NCBI GenBank assembly: GCA_963724625.1
Contig: CAVRVO010000013.1
Coordinates: forward strand, 248,001 to 312,000
Reading direction: 5' to 3'
Length of the DNA: 64,000 bases
Source: DATBVX01 sp963724625
GTDB lineage: Bacteria > Pseudomonadota > Gammaproteobacteria > Steroidobacterales > Steroidobacteraceae
Part shown: piece by piece, positions 18,079 to 26,275 of the stretch
Numbering within the stretch: position 1 is the stretch's first letter
Layout: each line of letters starts with the position of its first letter
The notes under the pieces: model-generated
What the model was told of the DNA's origin: nothing
Seen by the model: the letters and a program-made list of their open reading frames with translations, nothing else
The model's database searches: none
Position numbers and translations under genes: made by a program

Positions 18079-19391
18079 GCGACACCGCGCTCGGTGAGGG
18101 CGCTCAAGCGAATGGTGATTGCCTGGGCATGTGCATCGAGCCCCTCGAGCTGCGCAAGCACCTGCGCGGTGGGACCAAGTTGAGTCAGGCCGGCCGGCGT
18201 GAGCTCCTGCACCGTAATGTGCTTGAGGAAGTCGCTGACCGAGAGTCCGCTGTACGCGCGGGCCGCTCCCGCGGTGGGGAGCACGTGATTGGTCCCCGTG
18301 CAGTAGTCACCCATCGGTTCCGGCGACCAAGGGCCCAGGAACACTGACCCTGCGCAGCTGACCTGGTCGAGCCACTGACGAGGATCACGAACCTGCAGGA
18401 GGAGGTGTTCGGGCGCATAGGCGTTGCTGACCGCAAAGGCGGTCGCGAGGCCATCGACGACGATGAGGCGCGAACCGGCGAGGGAGTGCTGCAGGATTTC
18501 GCGTCGCCTGAGTACTCGCCATTGCGCCTCGATCTGCGCAAGCGTCTCGCGCGCCAGGCGCGCGGACGTCGTGATCAGAATCGCCTGCGCATCCGGACTG
18601 TGTTCTGCCTGCGCCAGCAGATCGGAGGCTACGAAGTCCGCGCGTGCACTGTCGTCGGCGATCACCAGCACCTCCGAGGGGCCGGCCGGCAGGTCGCAGG
18701 CAGCACCTGCGGCATCGCGCGAGACGAGAAGCTTGGCCGCAGTGACCCACGGATTTCCGGGCCCGAATACCTTGTCGGTTTTCGGCACGGACTCAGTACC
18801 GTACGCCATAGCGGCGATGGCCTGGGCGCCGCCGATCTTGTAGACCTGTTCGATGCCGCACTCCCGGGCCACATACAGTGTCGCAGGGTCAGCACCGCCG
18901 TCCGGCCGTGGAGGAGTGCACAGCACCCGCACCGGGCAGTCCGCGATCTGCGCAGGAACGCCGAGCATGATCGCGGTGGAAGGCAGGGGCGCGCTGCCGG
19001 CGGGGACGTAGAGACCGACCGCGCCGATCGGTGCGATACGGCGTTCGCACGACACTCCGTGCATCGTTTCAACCACCAGTCGCTTTGGAATCTGCGCGCT
19101 GTGGAAGCGCCGCACGTTGGTAATGGCCCGATCCAGCGCAACGCGCGCTTCGACGGGCAGCGAAGCCGCGGCATCGTCCACCTCAGCGGCACTGACGCGC
19201 AGCATGTCGAGATCGATGCCATCGAGCTCGCGTGTGAGCCGGCGGGCTGCGATGTCACCTTCGCTGCGAATCCGGTCAATGATCTGCTGTGCGGTAGCGA
19301 GCACTTCGGCCTGCATCACCTGCGCGGGTCGCTGCAGTGCCGCCTTGCGTTCATCGTCAGAGAGTTGAGTCCAGTCCAGGAGCGGGATCAT
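18075..19391 (-). CDS. hisD: Histidinol dehydrogenase
   Basis: 438 aa, usual length. Motifs: GLYVPAGSAPLPSTAIML, the zinc/substrate region with GPSEVLVIADDSA and LAQAEHSPDAQA, YAPEHLLLQ with the catalytic Glu-His, and TGTNHVLPT. It catalyses the NAD-dependent two-step oxidation of histidinol to histidine, the last step. It begins 13 bases after the hisG stop. Confidence 0.97.
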   Translation of the reverse strand: MIPLLDWTQLSDDERKAALQRPAQVMQAEVLATAQQIIDRIRSEGDIAARRLTRELDGIDLDMLRVSAAEVDDAAASLPVEARVALDRAITNVRRFHSAQIPKRLVVETMHGVSCERRIAPIGAVGLYVPAGSAPLPSTAIMLGVPAQIADCPVRVLCTPPRPDGGADPATLYVARECGIEQVYKIGGAQAIAAMAYGTESVPKTDKVFGPGNPWVTAAKLLVSRDAAGAACDLPAGPSEVLVIADDSARADFVASDLLAQAEHSPDAQAILITTSARLARETLAQIEAQWRVLRRREILQHSLAGSRLIVVDGLATAFAVSNAYAPEHLLLQVRDPRQWLDQVSCAGSVFLGPWSPEPMGDYCTGTNHVLPTAGAARAYSGLSVSDFLKHITVQELTPAGLTQLGPTAQVLAQLEGLDAHAQAITIRLSALTERGVA

Positions 19392-19404
19392 CGGAGTGCG
19401 CCTC

Positions 19405-20304
19405 TCATGCCAGCATCTTCTCTACCGGCAACACCAGCACCGCGCTGGCGCCGGCATTTTTCAGGCTCTCGAGCGTCTCCCAGAAGACCGTCTCACGGCA
19501 CACGGCATGCACAGCCACCTTGTCATCGAAGCCCTCGAGGGGAATAACCGTGGGCGACTCGCTTCCGGGGAGCAACCGCTTGATTTCCGCGAGTGCCGAA
19601 CGCGGGGCGTGCAGCATGATGTACTTGCTTTCCTTCACCTGCTGGACGCCATCGATGCGCAGGAGAAGACGCCGTACCCAGTCTTCTTTTTCGGCGGGCA
19701 GGGGCACGGGAGTGCGGATGATGGTGGCCTGGCTTTCGAGCACCGTCTCCACCTCGCGCAAGTGATTGGCAAGAAGGGTGGAACCGCTCGACACCAGGTC
19801 ACAGACATAGTCGGCACGGCCGAGGCGCGGCGCGATCTCCACTGCACCGGACAGGGTGACGATCTCCGCCGCAACCTCGCGCTCGCGCAGGAATCTTGCC
19901 AGCGTGTGGGGATAGGTCGTTGCGATGCGCTTGCCGTGCAGGTCGCCTGTACCCGTATAGTCATTGTCGTCGGGAACCGCGATCGCGAGGCGGCAGCGGC
20001 CGAAGTCGAGCAGTTGGATCTGGTCGAACAGAGCGCGTGCGCCTCGCCCCTCGAGGGCCAGGCGCTTCTCGTGCACCACGTTCAGGCCGACGATGCCCAG
20101 GTCACATACGTCCTCCTGCACCAGGTCAGGAATGTCATCGTCGCGAACGAACAGCACGTCCAGCGGCATGTTTTCGCCGTAGCACATGAGCTGGTCCTTG
20201 CCACGGCTGTACTTGAGCCCACAACGCACCAGCAGATCGAGCGAATTGTCGGTAAGGCGTCCGGATTTCTGGACCGCTACCTTGAGGCGCTGGCGCTTAT
20301 CCAT
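19405..20304 (-). CDS. hisG: ATP phosphoribosyltransferase, long form
   Basis: About 299 aa, so the long (HisG-L) form with a C-terminal regulatory domain that allows histidine feedback; no separate HisZ is needed. Motifs: KVAVQKSGRLTDNSL, the PRPP loop (DYVCDLVSSGSTL) and the C-terminal ACT-like region ending VLPVEKMLA. It is the first committed step of the pathway. The ATG at 20304, overlapping the yerC end by eight bases, gives the family's N-terminus. A GTG at 20346 with AGGAA in front would add 14 residues and cannot be excluded. Confidence 0.94.
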   Translation of the reverse strand: MDKRQRLKVAVQKSGRLTDNSLDLLVRCGLKYSRGKDQLMCYGENMPLDVLFVRDDDIPDLVQEDVCDLGIVGLNVVHEKRLALEGRGARALFDQIQLLDFGRCRLAIAVPDDNDYTGTGDLHGKRIATTYPHTLARFLREREVAAEIVTLSGAVEIAPRLGRADYVCDLVSSGSTLLANHLREVETVLESQATIIRTPVPLPAEKEDWVRRLLLRIDGVQQVKESKYIMLHAPRSALAEIKRLLPGSESPTVIPLEGFDDKVAVHAVCRETVFWETLESLKNAGASAVLVLPVEKMLA

Positions 20305-20614
20305 GCGCACGGCTCTTGAGGCGACTGGCGGCGGTCGCGTAGCCACCGTTTCCTGAGGTGAGGTAGCGGGCGACCCGCCCTATGGTCGTGACGCTGACCC
20401 CTGTGAGGCGATGAATCTCGCGATAGGGCATGTCACGTTGCAGGTACTCCACGACTGTCCAGCGATCCGCCATAGCCTGGAGCTCTGCCGGCGTACACAG
20501 GTCGCGAAAGAATTCGCGGCATTCCTCGACCGAGCGCAGCGTGAGGATGGCCCCATAGAGCGAGCGCTCGGCCAGCTGCTCCTGGCGGGCAGTGATTGCA
20601 CGGTGCAGTTTCAT
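20297..20614 (-). CDS. TrpR-like YerC/YecD family regulator at the head of the his operon
   Basis: 105 aa. It belongs to the TrpR-like YerC/YecD family: LRSVEECREFFRDLCTP, ELQAMADRWTVVEYLQ and the helix-turn-helix YREIHRLTGVSVTTIGRVARYL. TrpR itself binds operators as an aporepressor plus amino acid. A TrpR-family regulator of histidine genes (HisR) has, as I recall, been proposed for Xanthomonadales by comparative genomics. Its overlap with hisG and an upstream 18-bp palindrome support a role as repressor of its own operon, an inference. The start ATG at 20614 gives full homology; longer open frame upstream covers the riboswitch antisense and is not coding. Confidence 0.85.
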   Translation of the reverse strand: MKLHRAITARQEQLAERSLYGAILTLRSVEECREFFRDLCTPAELQAMADRWTVVEYLQRDMPYREIHRLTGVSVTTIGRVARYLTSGNGGYATAASRLKSRAHG

Positions 20615-20634
20615 GCAGGCTTTCTCGTAATAGC

Positions 20635-20652
20635 GTATTAGCACGTTAATAC
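20635..20652 (-). promoter_or_regulatory. Putative operator of the yerC-his operon, 18-bp palindrome
   Basis: GTATTA GCACGT TAATAC is a perfect 6+6 inverted repeat, 20 bases upstream of the yerC ATG. Length and ends (GTA...TAC) match the E. coli trp operator core GTACTAGTTAACTAGTAC, and the neighbouring gene encodes a TrpR-like protein. It would overlap a likely promoter reading into yerC. Confidence 0.55.
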
Positions 20653-20691
20653 AATGAGCCATAGCCAGGCAATCACTTCGTGTGCGAATTC

Positions 20692-20721
20692 TTGACGGTT
20701 TCGACCCGGCCCCCGTAGACT
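20692..20721 (+). promoter_or_regulatory. Putative sigma-70 promoter of the SAM riboswitch-metXB transcript
   Basis: TTGACG (20692-20697) and TAGACT (20716-20721) with an 18-base spacer lie directly before the riboswitch. The -35 is good, the -10 moderate (4 of 6). Confidence 0.45.
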
Positions 20722-20727
20722 GCGGCT

Positions 20728-20847
20728 CACTCATCGAGACCGGCTGAGGGACAAGGCCCTTGGAAGCCGGGGCAACCGTCGAAGCTAACCCCTTCGAAAA
20801 GGTGCCAACTCCTGCGAAGCCCCCGGGCGGACTTCGACAGATGAGAT
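20728..20847 (+). promoter_or_regulatory. SAM-I (S-box) riboswitch
   Basis: The conserved S-box core is readable: CTCATCGAGA (5' strand of P1 plus the GA of the kink-turn region), GAGGGAC, GGCCC, GGGGCAACC and AAAGGTGCCAACTCCTGC, closed by GATGAG (20840-20845) pairing with CTCATC (20730-20735). Binding of SAM stabilises P1 and turns off methionine genes. It precedes metX-metB, the expected target. Proteobacterial use of SAM-I for metXB is known from Xanthomonadales-type genomes. Confidence 0.88.
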
Positions 20848-20900
20848 GCCAGCGAGGCTCCCCTGCTTTAGGGCAAGGATGTTGGTCGCGGCAACTCTCC

Positions 20901-20970
20901 CCACGCGGACCTTCCGCAGGGGTTCCGATGAGTGGAACCCGATCCGGCCGTTTGCCGGTGCCAGAAGGTC
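20901..20970 (+). promoter_or_regulatory. Probable expression platform: anti-Shine-Dalgarno pairing downstream of the riboswitch
   Basis: GACCTTC (20908-20914) is the exact complement of GAAGGTC (20964-20970), which contains the metX ribosome site six bases before its ATG. Between them lies a perfect hairpin GGGTTCC gatgagt GGAACCC (20920-20940). The GACCTT segment can alternatively sit in the loop of CCCCACGCGG/CCGCAGGGG, so two exclusive folds exist. No T-run terminator is present, which favours translational control. Confidence 0.45.
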
Positions 20971-20975
20971 TGAAA

Positions 20976-22019
20976 ATGACGATCGCAGAATCCGCTCCAT
21001 CGCGCGTCCCGATAGCGTCGGGGGCCGATGACAGTTGCAGCGAGTTGCGCGAGGGAATTCTCGAAGTTCCTGGCGTAATGCAGTTGCAGCACGGGGGGCA
21101 GCTTGAGGGCGTCCGTGTCGCCTGGCGCCTGGCTGGGCAGTCGGGCGGGCCCGTCGTCGCGGCGCTCGGCGGTATCTCGGCGCATCGCATCGTGTATTCG
21201 CACGGCGATGCGCACGGGTGGTGGGACGGGATCGTGGGCCCCGGGCGGGCGCTGGACGCCGCGCGGTTTCGCGTGCTGGGAATCGACTTTCTTGGCGGCA
21301 GTGGCGCCACCACGAGCCCACGTGCAGGCCAGCAGTTCCCCAGTGTCAGCTCCCATGACCAGGCCGAGTTGCTCCTGCGAGTGCTCAACCACCTGGGCAT
21401 CGCGCGCCTGCATGCCATCGCTGGTGCTTCCTACGGCGGTATGGTTGCACTGGCGTTTGGCGAGCGCTTCGCGGAGCGCGTTGAACGCCTGCTGGTGATC
21501 GGCGCGGGTGACTGCACGCACCCCATGGCGACCGCTTGGCGCTCCGTGCAACGTCGCCTCGTTCGCTACGCGCTCGGTCACGGGGAAGGACCACAGGGTC
21601 TGGAGCTTGCGCGAGCGCTCGCCATGGCGACATACCGCAGCCCGGAAGAGTTCGCGGCGCGTTTCCGAGTTGCTCCGGAGCGAATCGATGACCGGTATGA
21701 GTTCGCAGTGGAGCGCTACCTGTTTGCGCGCGGCGCAGACTACGCCGCCCAATATCGACCCGAAGCTTTCCTGTGCCTGTCGGAGTCCATTGACCTGCAC
21801 AGCGTCGATGCCGCTCGCATCGGCGTTGCTACGACGGTCGTCGGGGTTCGCGAAGACCAGCTGGTGCCGCTGGCCGACCTGCGCGCGCTCTGCGCACGTC
21901 TGGCCTCACGCGCACAGCTGGTCGAAATCTCTTCCATCTACGGCCATGACGCCTTCCTGAAGGAAGCCGGGCAGCTCGAGCCGGTATTCCGCAATTGCCT
22001 GGAGAATGACCATGAGTGA
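20976..22019 (+). CDS. metX: Homoserine O-acyltransferase, MetX type (probably succinyl)
   Basis: 347 aa alpha/beta hydrolase-fold acyltransferase: ALGGISAHR, WWDGIVGPGRALD, GASYGGMVALAF with the nucleophile Ser152, and the C-terminal IYGHDAFLKE with the catalytic His. It acylates homoserine for methionine synthesis. In Xanthomonas-type bacteria MetX proteins of this kind are reported to use succinyl-CoA despite the name; I cannot determine the acyl donor here. The ATG at 20976 is preceded by AAGG; the open frame extends back into the riboswitch but is not coding there. It overlaps metB by eight bases. Confidence 0.88.
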   Translation: MTIAESAPSRVPIASGADDSCSELREGILEVPGVMQLQHGGQLEGVRVAWRLAGQSGGPVVAALGGISAHRIVYSHGDAHGWWDGIVGPGRALDAARFRVLGIDFLGGSGATTSPRAGQQFPSVSSHDQAELLLRVLNHLGIARLHAIAGASYGGMVALAFGERFAERVERLLVIGAGDCTHPMATAWRSVQRRLVRYALGHGEGPQGLELARALAMATYRSPEEFAARFRVAPERIDDRYEFAVERYLFARGADYAAQYRPEAFLCLSESIDLHSVDAARIGVATTVVGVREDQLVPLADLRALCARLASRAQLVEISSIYGHDAFLKEAGQLEPVFRNCLENDHE

Positions 22020-23217
22020 CAAGTGGCAACCTGCGACCCGCGCCGTGCGCGCAGCGATCGAATCGGACGCGGCAACCGGCGCGGTGGTGCCTCCGATTCA
22101 TCTCAGCTCGACGTTTGCGTTCCGGCGCTTCGGCGAGAAGGGCCAGTACGACTACACGCGTTCGGGTAACCCAACGCGCGATGCACTCGGCGATGCGTTG
22201 GCAGCCCTGGAGGGTGGGGCCGGTGCAATCGTTGCGAGCTCCGGCATGGGCGCCATCACGGCTGCGTGCCACCTGCTCGAGCCTGACGATCTGATGATCG
22301 CGCCGCACGACTGCTACGGCGGTACTTATCGACTCTTCAGCGCGCTGGCGAGAAAGAAGCACTTCCGCGTGGAGTTCATCGACCAGACTGATCCCGAGGC
22401 GCTGCGTGCCGCTTGTGCACGCAACCCGAAGCTCCTCTGGGTCGAGACGCCGAGCAATCCACTCCTGCGGATCGTGGACATTCGCGCGGCCGCGCGACTC
22501 GCGCAGTCCTGCGGTGCTTTGCTGGTCGTCGACAATACGTTCTTGTCGCCGGGCTGGCAGCGACCGATCGAACTGGGGGCGGACCTTGTCGTGCACTCGA
22601 CGACGAAATACCTCAATGGCCACAGCGATGTGGTCGGTGGAGCGGTCGTAGCGCGCACTCCGGAGCTGCATGAGCAACTCGTGTGGTGGGCCAATTGCCT
22701 GGGCGTCACGGGCTCGCCCTTTGACAGTTACCTGACGCTGCGCGGACTGCGCACCTTGCAGGCGCGGCTGGCCATCCATCAGCAGAATGCGCGTGCGCTC
22801 GTTGACCTGTTGCTGGCGAGCCCGGTGGTCGCACGCGTCTATTACCCGGGCATTGCCACTCATCCCGGCCACAGTGTGGCGACCGCCCAGCAATCGGCGT
22901 ACGGCGCGATGATCAGCTTCGAGCTCAAGGGCGGCATCAATGCGGTGGAGGCATTCCTGACGGGACTGCAGTGCTTCTCGCTCGCCGAATCGCTGGGCGG
23001 CGTAGAGAGCCTGATCGCGCACCCGGCCTCGATGACCCACGCGGCGATGGACGCTGATGCGAGACGCACGGCAGGGATTTCAGATGCGCTGTTGCGCGTC
23101 TCGGTCGGAATCGAAGCGTTGCAGGACCTGCAGCAGGACATCACGAGCGCATTGGAGCGCGTTGCGCAACTCACCGCGCAGCCAGGATCAAGCAGCCTGG
23201 TACGCGCCGCCTGCTGA
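22012..23217 (+). CDS. metB: Cystathionine gamma-synthase/O-succinylhomoserine sulfhydrylase (Cys/Met PLP family)
   Basis: 401 aa. Cys/Met metabolism PLP enzyme: YDYTRSGNPTRDALG, the SSGMGAI phosphate-binding turn, HDCYGGTYRLF, VETPSNPLL, VVDNTFLSPGWQRP and HSTTKYLNGHSD with the PLP lysine K199. It joins the MetX product with cysteine (transsulfuration) or sulfide. I chose the second ATG (22012) because GGAG is seven bases before it; an ATG six bases earlier is possible. Coupled to metX under the SAM riboswitch. It converges with leuB with a single base between the stop codons. Confidence 0.9.
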   Translation: MSDKWQPATRAVRAAIESDAATGAVVPPIHLSSTFAFRRFGEKGQYDYTRSGNPTRDALGDALAALEGGAGAIVASSGMGAITAACHLLEPDDLMIAPHDCYGGTYRLFSALARKKHFRVEFIDQTDPEALRAACARNPKLLWVETPSNPLLRIVDIRAAARLAQSCGALLVVDNTFLSPGWQRPIELGADLVVHSTTKYLNGHSDVVGGAVVARTPELHEQLVWWANCLGVTGSPFDSYLTLRGLRTLQARLAIHQQNARALVDLLLASPVVARVYYPGIATHPGHSVATAQQSAYGAMISFELKGGINAVEAFLTGLQCFSLAESLGGVESLIAHPASMTHAAMDADARRTAGISDALLRVSVGIEALQDLQQDITSALERVAQLTAQPGSSSLVRAAC

Positions 23218-23218
23218 C

Positions 23219-24280
23219 TCAGACCAACGCGGCGAGAACTGCATCGGCCACGGCGCGAGTGCTCAGCGATTTCTCATCGCGCAGCGCGATGTCGCGCGTG
23301 CGGATTCCAGAATCGATCGCGCGGTTGACGGCCGCTTCAAGGACTCGGGCTTCCTGTTCGAGCCCGAGAGAATGTCGCAGTAGCAACGCGGCGCTCAGGA
23401 TGGCGGCGAACGGATTGGCGACACCTTGCCCCGCGATGTCGGGTGCAGAGCCGTGGATCGGCTCATAAAGCCCCCGCCTGCCATCGCCGAGCGATGCAGA
23501 AGGCAGCAGACCCATCGAGCCCGCCAGCATCGAGGCCTCATCCGTCAGGATGTCGCCGAACATGTTCTCCGTGACCAGCACGTCGAAGTCACGAGGGCGT
23601 CGCAGCAAATGCATCGCCGCGGTATCGACCAACATGTGTTCGAAGCTCACCTGAGGGAATTCGGTGCGCAGCAGGTGTTCCGTCACTGAGCGCCACAGGC
23701 GCGAAGTCTCGAGCACGTTGGCCTTATCGACTGATACGACTCGTCGCCGGCGCGCCATGGCGAGACGTGCAGCGACGCGAACGATGCGCTCGACTTCCGC
23801 TTGAGAGTACTCGCACAGATCGGTCGCGGTGGTTGGCGTGCGGGTCTTTTTGCCGAAATATATTCCGCCGGTGAGCTCGCGCACGACGATGATGTCCACA
23901 TCGAGCAGCACTTCGGCCTTGAGCGGTGAGGCTTCGAGCAGGGCGGGATGGGGAACGACCGGACGCAGATTAGCGTAGAGGCCCAGCTCGCGCCGCAGGC
24001 CAAGCAGCCCCTGCTCGGGGCGCACGAGAGCATTCGGGTCCGACCATTTGGGTCCGCCGATCGCGCCCAGCAATACGGCATCGGCACGCTTGCACAGGTC
24101 CAGAGTCGCGGGAGGCAGGGGGTCACCGTGCGCGTCGATGGCTGCGCCACCGAACAGTGCTTCGCGCAACTCGAACTGGTGATCGAAGCGACGCGCAATG
24201 GCTTGCAGACATCGCACGGCTTCGACGGTGACTTCGGGGCCGACGCCGTCGCCGGGAAGCACCGCAATCAGCGCCTTCAC
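23219..24280 (-). CDS. leuB: 3-isopropylmalate dehydrogenase
   Basis: 353 aa. Motifs: VLPGDGVGPEV, LLGAIGGPKW, LRPVV, RELTGGIYFG, VDKANVLETSRLWR, DTAAMHLLRRPRDFDVLVTENMFGDILTDEA and EPIHGSAPDIAGQGVANP. It carries out the NAD-dependent oxidative decarboxylation of 3-isopropylmalate, the third leucine step. Last gene of the ilv-leu operon; its ATG overlaps the leuD stop by four bases. Confidence 0.97.
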   Translation of the reverse strand: MKALIAVLPGDGVGPEVTVEAVRCLQAIARRFDHQFELREALFGGAAIDAHGDPLPPATLDLCKRADAVLLGAIGGPKWSDPNALVRPEQGLLGLRRELGLYANLRPVVPHPALLEASPLKAEVLLDVDIIVVRELTGGIYFGKKTRTPTTATDLCEYSQAEVERIVRVAARLAMARRRRVVSVDKANVLETSRLWRSVTEHLLRTEFPQVSFEHMLVDTAAMHLLRRPRDFDVLVTENMFGDILTDEASMLAGSMGLLPSASLGDGRRGLYEPIHGSAPDIAGQGVANPFAAILSAALLLRHSLGLEQEARVLEAAVNRAIDSGIRTRDIALRDEKSLSTRAVADAVLAALV

Positions 24281-24867
24281 GCGCGCCCGCGCTCGTAGTT
24301 CGAGATGCGCTCCTCCTGGGCGAGCAGGAACCCGAGTTCATCGATGCCATTGAGCAGGCAGTAGCGCGCGAACGCCTCGACTGGAAACTTGACTGAGCGG
24401 CCGTCGGGCAGCGTAAGCACCGTGCTCTCGAGGTCGACATTCACTTCGACCCCGGGATGATCGATGAGCCAGCGGCTGGTGGCCTCATCGACGATTACGG
24501 GTAGCAGGCCATTCTTCAGCGCATTACTGCGAAAGATGTCCGCGATCTCGGTGCTGATGACCGCGCGAATGCCATAGTCGAGTAGCGCCCACGGTGCGTG
24601 CTCGCGCGAAGAGCCGCAACCGAAGTTGCGACCGGCGACCAGCACCTGGCAGCCAGTGGACTGCGGCTGGTTGAGAACGAAATCCGGCCGCGGCGTGCCA
24701 TCGGGCAGATACCGCCAGTCAGTGAACAACTTCTCACCGAGTCCGTCGCGGCCGGTAGTGGTGAGAAAGCGCGCTGGAATGATCTGATCCGTGTCGATAT
24801 TGGAGTTCGGCAGTACCAGCGTGCGCGAACGGATGCCGTGGATCGGAGCGTGTACAGGAGAGTTCAC
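24277..24867 (-). CDS. leuD: 3-isopropylmalate dehydratase small subunit
   Basis: 196 aa, LeuD subfamily of the aconitase swivel domain. Motifs: LPNSNIDTDQIIPARFL, GRNFGCGSSREHAPWALLDYGIRAVIS and FRSNALKNGLLP. With LeuC it isomerises 2- to 3-isopropylmalate. Four-base overlaps with both leuC upstream and leuB downstream show tight coupling. Confidence 0.96.
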   Translation of the reverse strand: MNSPVHAPIHGIRSRTLVLPNSNIDTDQIIPARFLTTTGRDGLGEKLFTDWRYLPDGTPRPDFVLNQPQSTGCQVLVAGRNFGCGSSREHAPWALLDYGIRAVISTEIADIFRSNALKNGLLPVIVDEATSRWLIDHPGVEVNVDLESTVLTLPDGRSVKFPVEAFARYCLLNGIDELGFLLAQEERISNYERGRA

Positions 24868-26267
24868 GAGAGCATTTCCCGCGGGTCGGTGACTCGTCCG
24901 CGCACTGCGGTGGCAGCGGCCGTCGCAGGGCTTGCCAGCAAGGTGCGCGATCCCTTGCCTTGTCGCCCTTCAAAATTGCGGTTGCTGGTGCTGACGCTGT
25001 ACTCGCCGGCGGCGACCGTATCGCCGTTCATGCCGATGCACATCGAGCAGCCCGATTCCCGCCATTCAGCGCCAGCGTCCAGAAACACGCGATCCAGGCC
25101 CTCGGATTCCGCATCACGTTTCACCTGCTGGGAGCCCGGGACGACGAGCATGCGGACACCGCGAGCGACCTGATGTCCTTTGAGGACCTGTGCAGCTTGC
25201 CGCAGATCGGAGAGCCGCGAATTGGTGCAACTTCCGACAAAGACCACATTGACGGGCTTGTCGAGGATCGCCTCACCCGGGGAGAAGCCCATGTAGCTCA
25301 GTGCGTGCGCGAAGACGGCATCGCCTTCGATTCTGGGTATGTGACTCGAGATCGGAATGACCATGCCCGGATTGGTGCCGTAGGTGATCATCGGCTCGAG
25401 CGATGCCGCATCCATCGCAATGGTGCGATCGAACCCGGCCCCGGGATCCGAGGGCAGTTGGCCCCAACGCTCGAGCGCCCGATCCCAGTCGGCGCCCTGG
25501 GGTGCGCGCGGTCGGCCCCTCAAATACGAGAATGTGGTCTCGTCCGGCGCGATCATGCCGGCACGAGCTCCCGCTTCGATCGACATGTTGCAGACCGTCA
25601 TGCGCTCGTCCATCGAGAGCGCCCGGATGGTCTCGCCGCGAAACTCGAAGACATGCCCGTTGCCGCCGGCGACTCCGATTTTTCCGATGATCGCGAGAAT
25701 CAGATCCTTCGCCGTGACTGCAGGATGCAAACGGCCGGAAACCTCCAGGGCAAAGGTGCGCGGGCGACGCTGTAGCAGGCACTGCGTAGCAAGGACATGC
25801 CCGACCTCGGTCGTCCCGATGCCGAAGGCGAGGGCACCGAATGCGCCGTGTGTGCTCGTGTGACTGTCGCCGCAGACGATGGTGCTGCCTGGTTGCGTCG
25901 CCCCCAGTTCGGGGCCGATCACGTGGACGATACCGCGGCGATCGCTGCGCAGACCAAAGAGCTCGACGCCGAATTCCACGCTGTTGTGTTCCAGGACCCG
26001 AATCTGCTTCGCGGCCGATTCGATTGCGATCGGCACGTTACCGAAGATCTGTTCGGTGCGTGTCGGTGTTGAATGATCGAGCGTGCCCAGCGTGCGCCCG
26101 ATCTGCCTGACCTTCAGGCCGCGGTCGCGCAACACTGCAAACGCCTGGGGCGAGGTGACCTCGTGAATCAGGTGCAAATCGATGTACAAAACCGCCGGCG
26201 TATCGACGGTTTCGGCGCTGACCAGATGCTGATCCCAGATTTTCTCGAACAGGGTACGTGGCGGCAT
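24864..26267 (-). CDS. leuC: 3-isopropylmalate dehydratase large subunit
   Basis: 467 aa, aconitase family. Motifs: LFEKIWDQHLV, IVCGDSHTSTHGAFGALAFGIG, VFVGSCTNSRLSDLR and SGCSMCIGMN; the Cys residues of the last two hold the [4Fe-4S] cluster. The ATG at 26267 begins the family homology, eight bases after the ilvE stop. The open frame continues upstream within ilvE without homology. Confidence 0.96.
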   Translation of the reverse strand: MPPRTLFEKIWDQHLVSAETVDTPAVLYIDLHLIHEVTSPQAFAVLRDRGLKVRQIGRTLGTLDHSTPTRTEQIFGNVPIAIESAAKQIRVLEHNSVEFGVELFGLRSDRRGIVHVIGPELGATQPGSTIVCGDSHTSTHGAFGALAFGIGTTEVGHVLATQCLLQRRPRTFALEVSGRLHPAVTAKDLILAIIGKIGVAGGNGHVFEFRGETIRALSMDERMTVCNMSIEAGARAGMIAPDETTFSYLRGRPRAPQGADWDRALERWGQLPSDPGAGFDRTIAMDAASLEPMITYGTNPGMVIPISSHIPRIEGDAVFAHALSYMGFSPGEAILDKPVNVVFVGSCTNSRLSDLRQAAQVLKGHQVARGVRMLVVPGSQQVKRDAESEGLDRVFLDAGAEWRESGCSMCIGMNGDTVAAGEYSVSTSNRNFEGRQGKGSRTLLASPATAAATAVRGRVTDPREMLS

Positions 26268-26275
26268 CGACCGGT

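Noticed and set aside
20760..20975. N-terminal extension of metX into the riboswitch
   Set aside because: These codons lie in the SAM-I aptamer; homology and a ribosome site begin at 20976.
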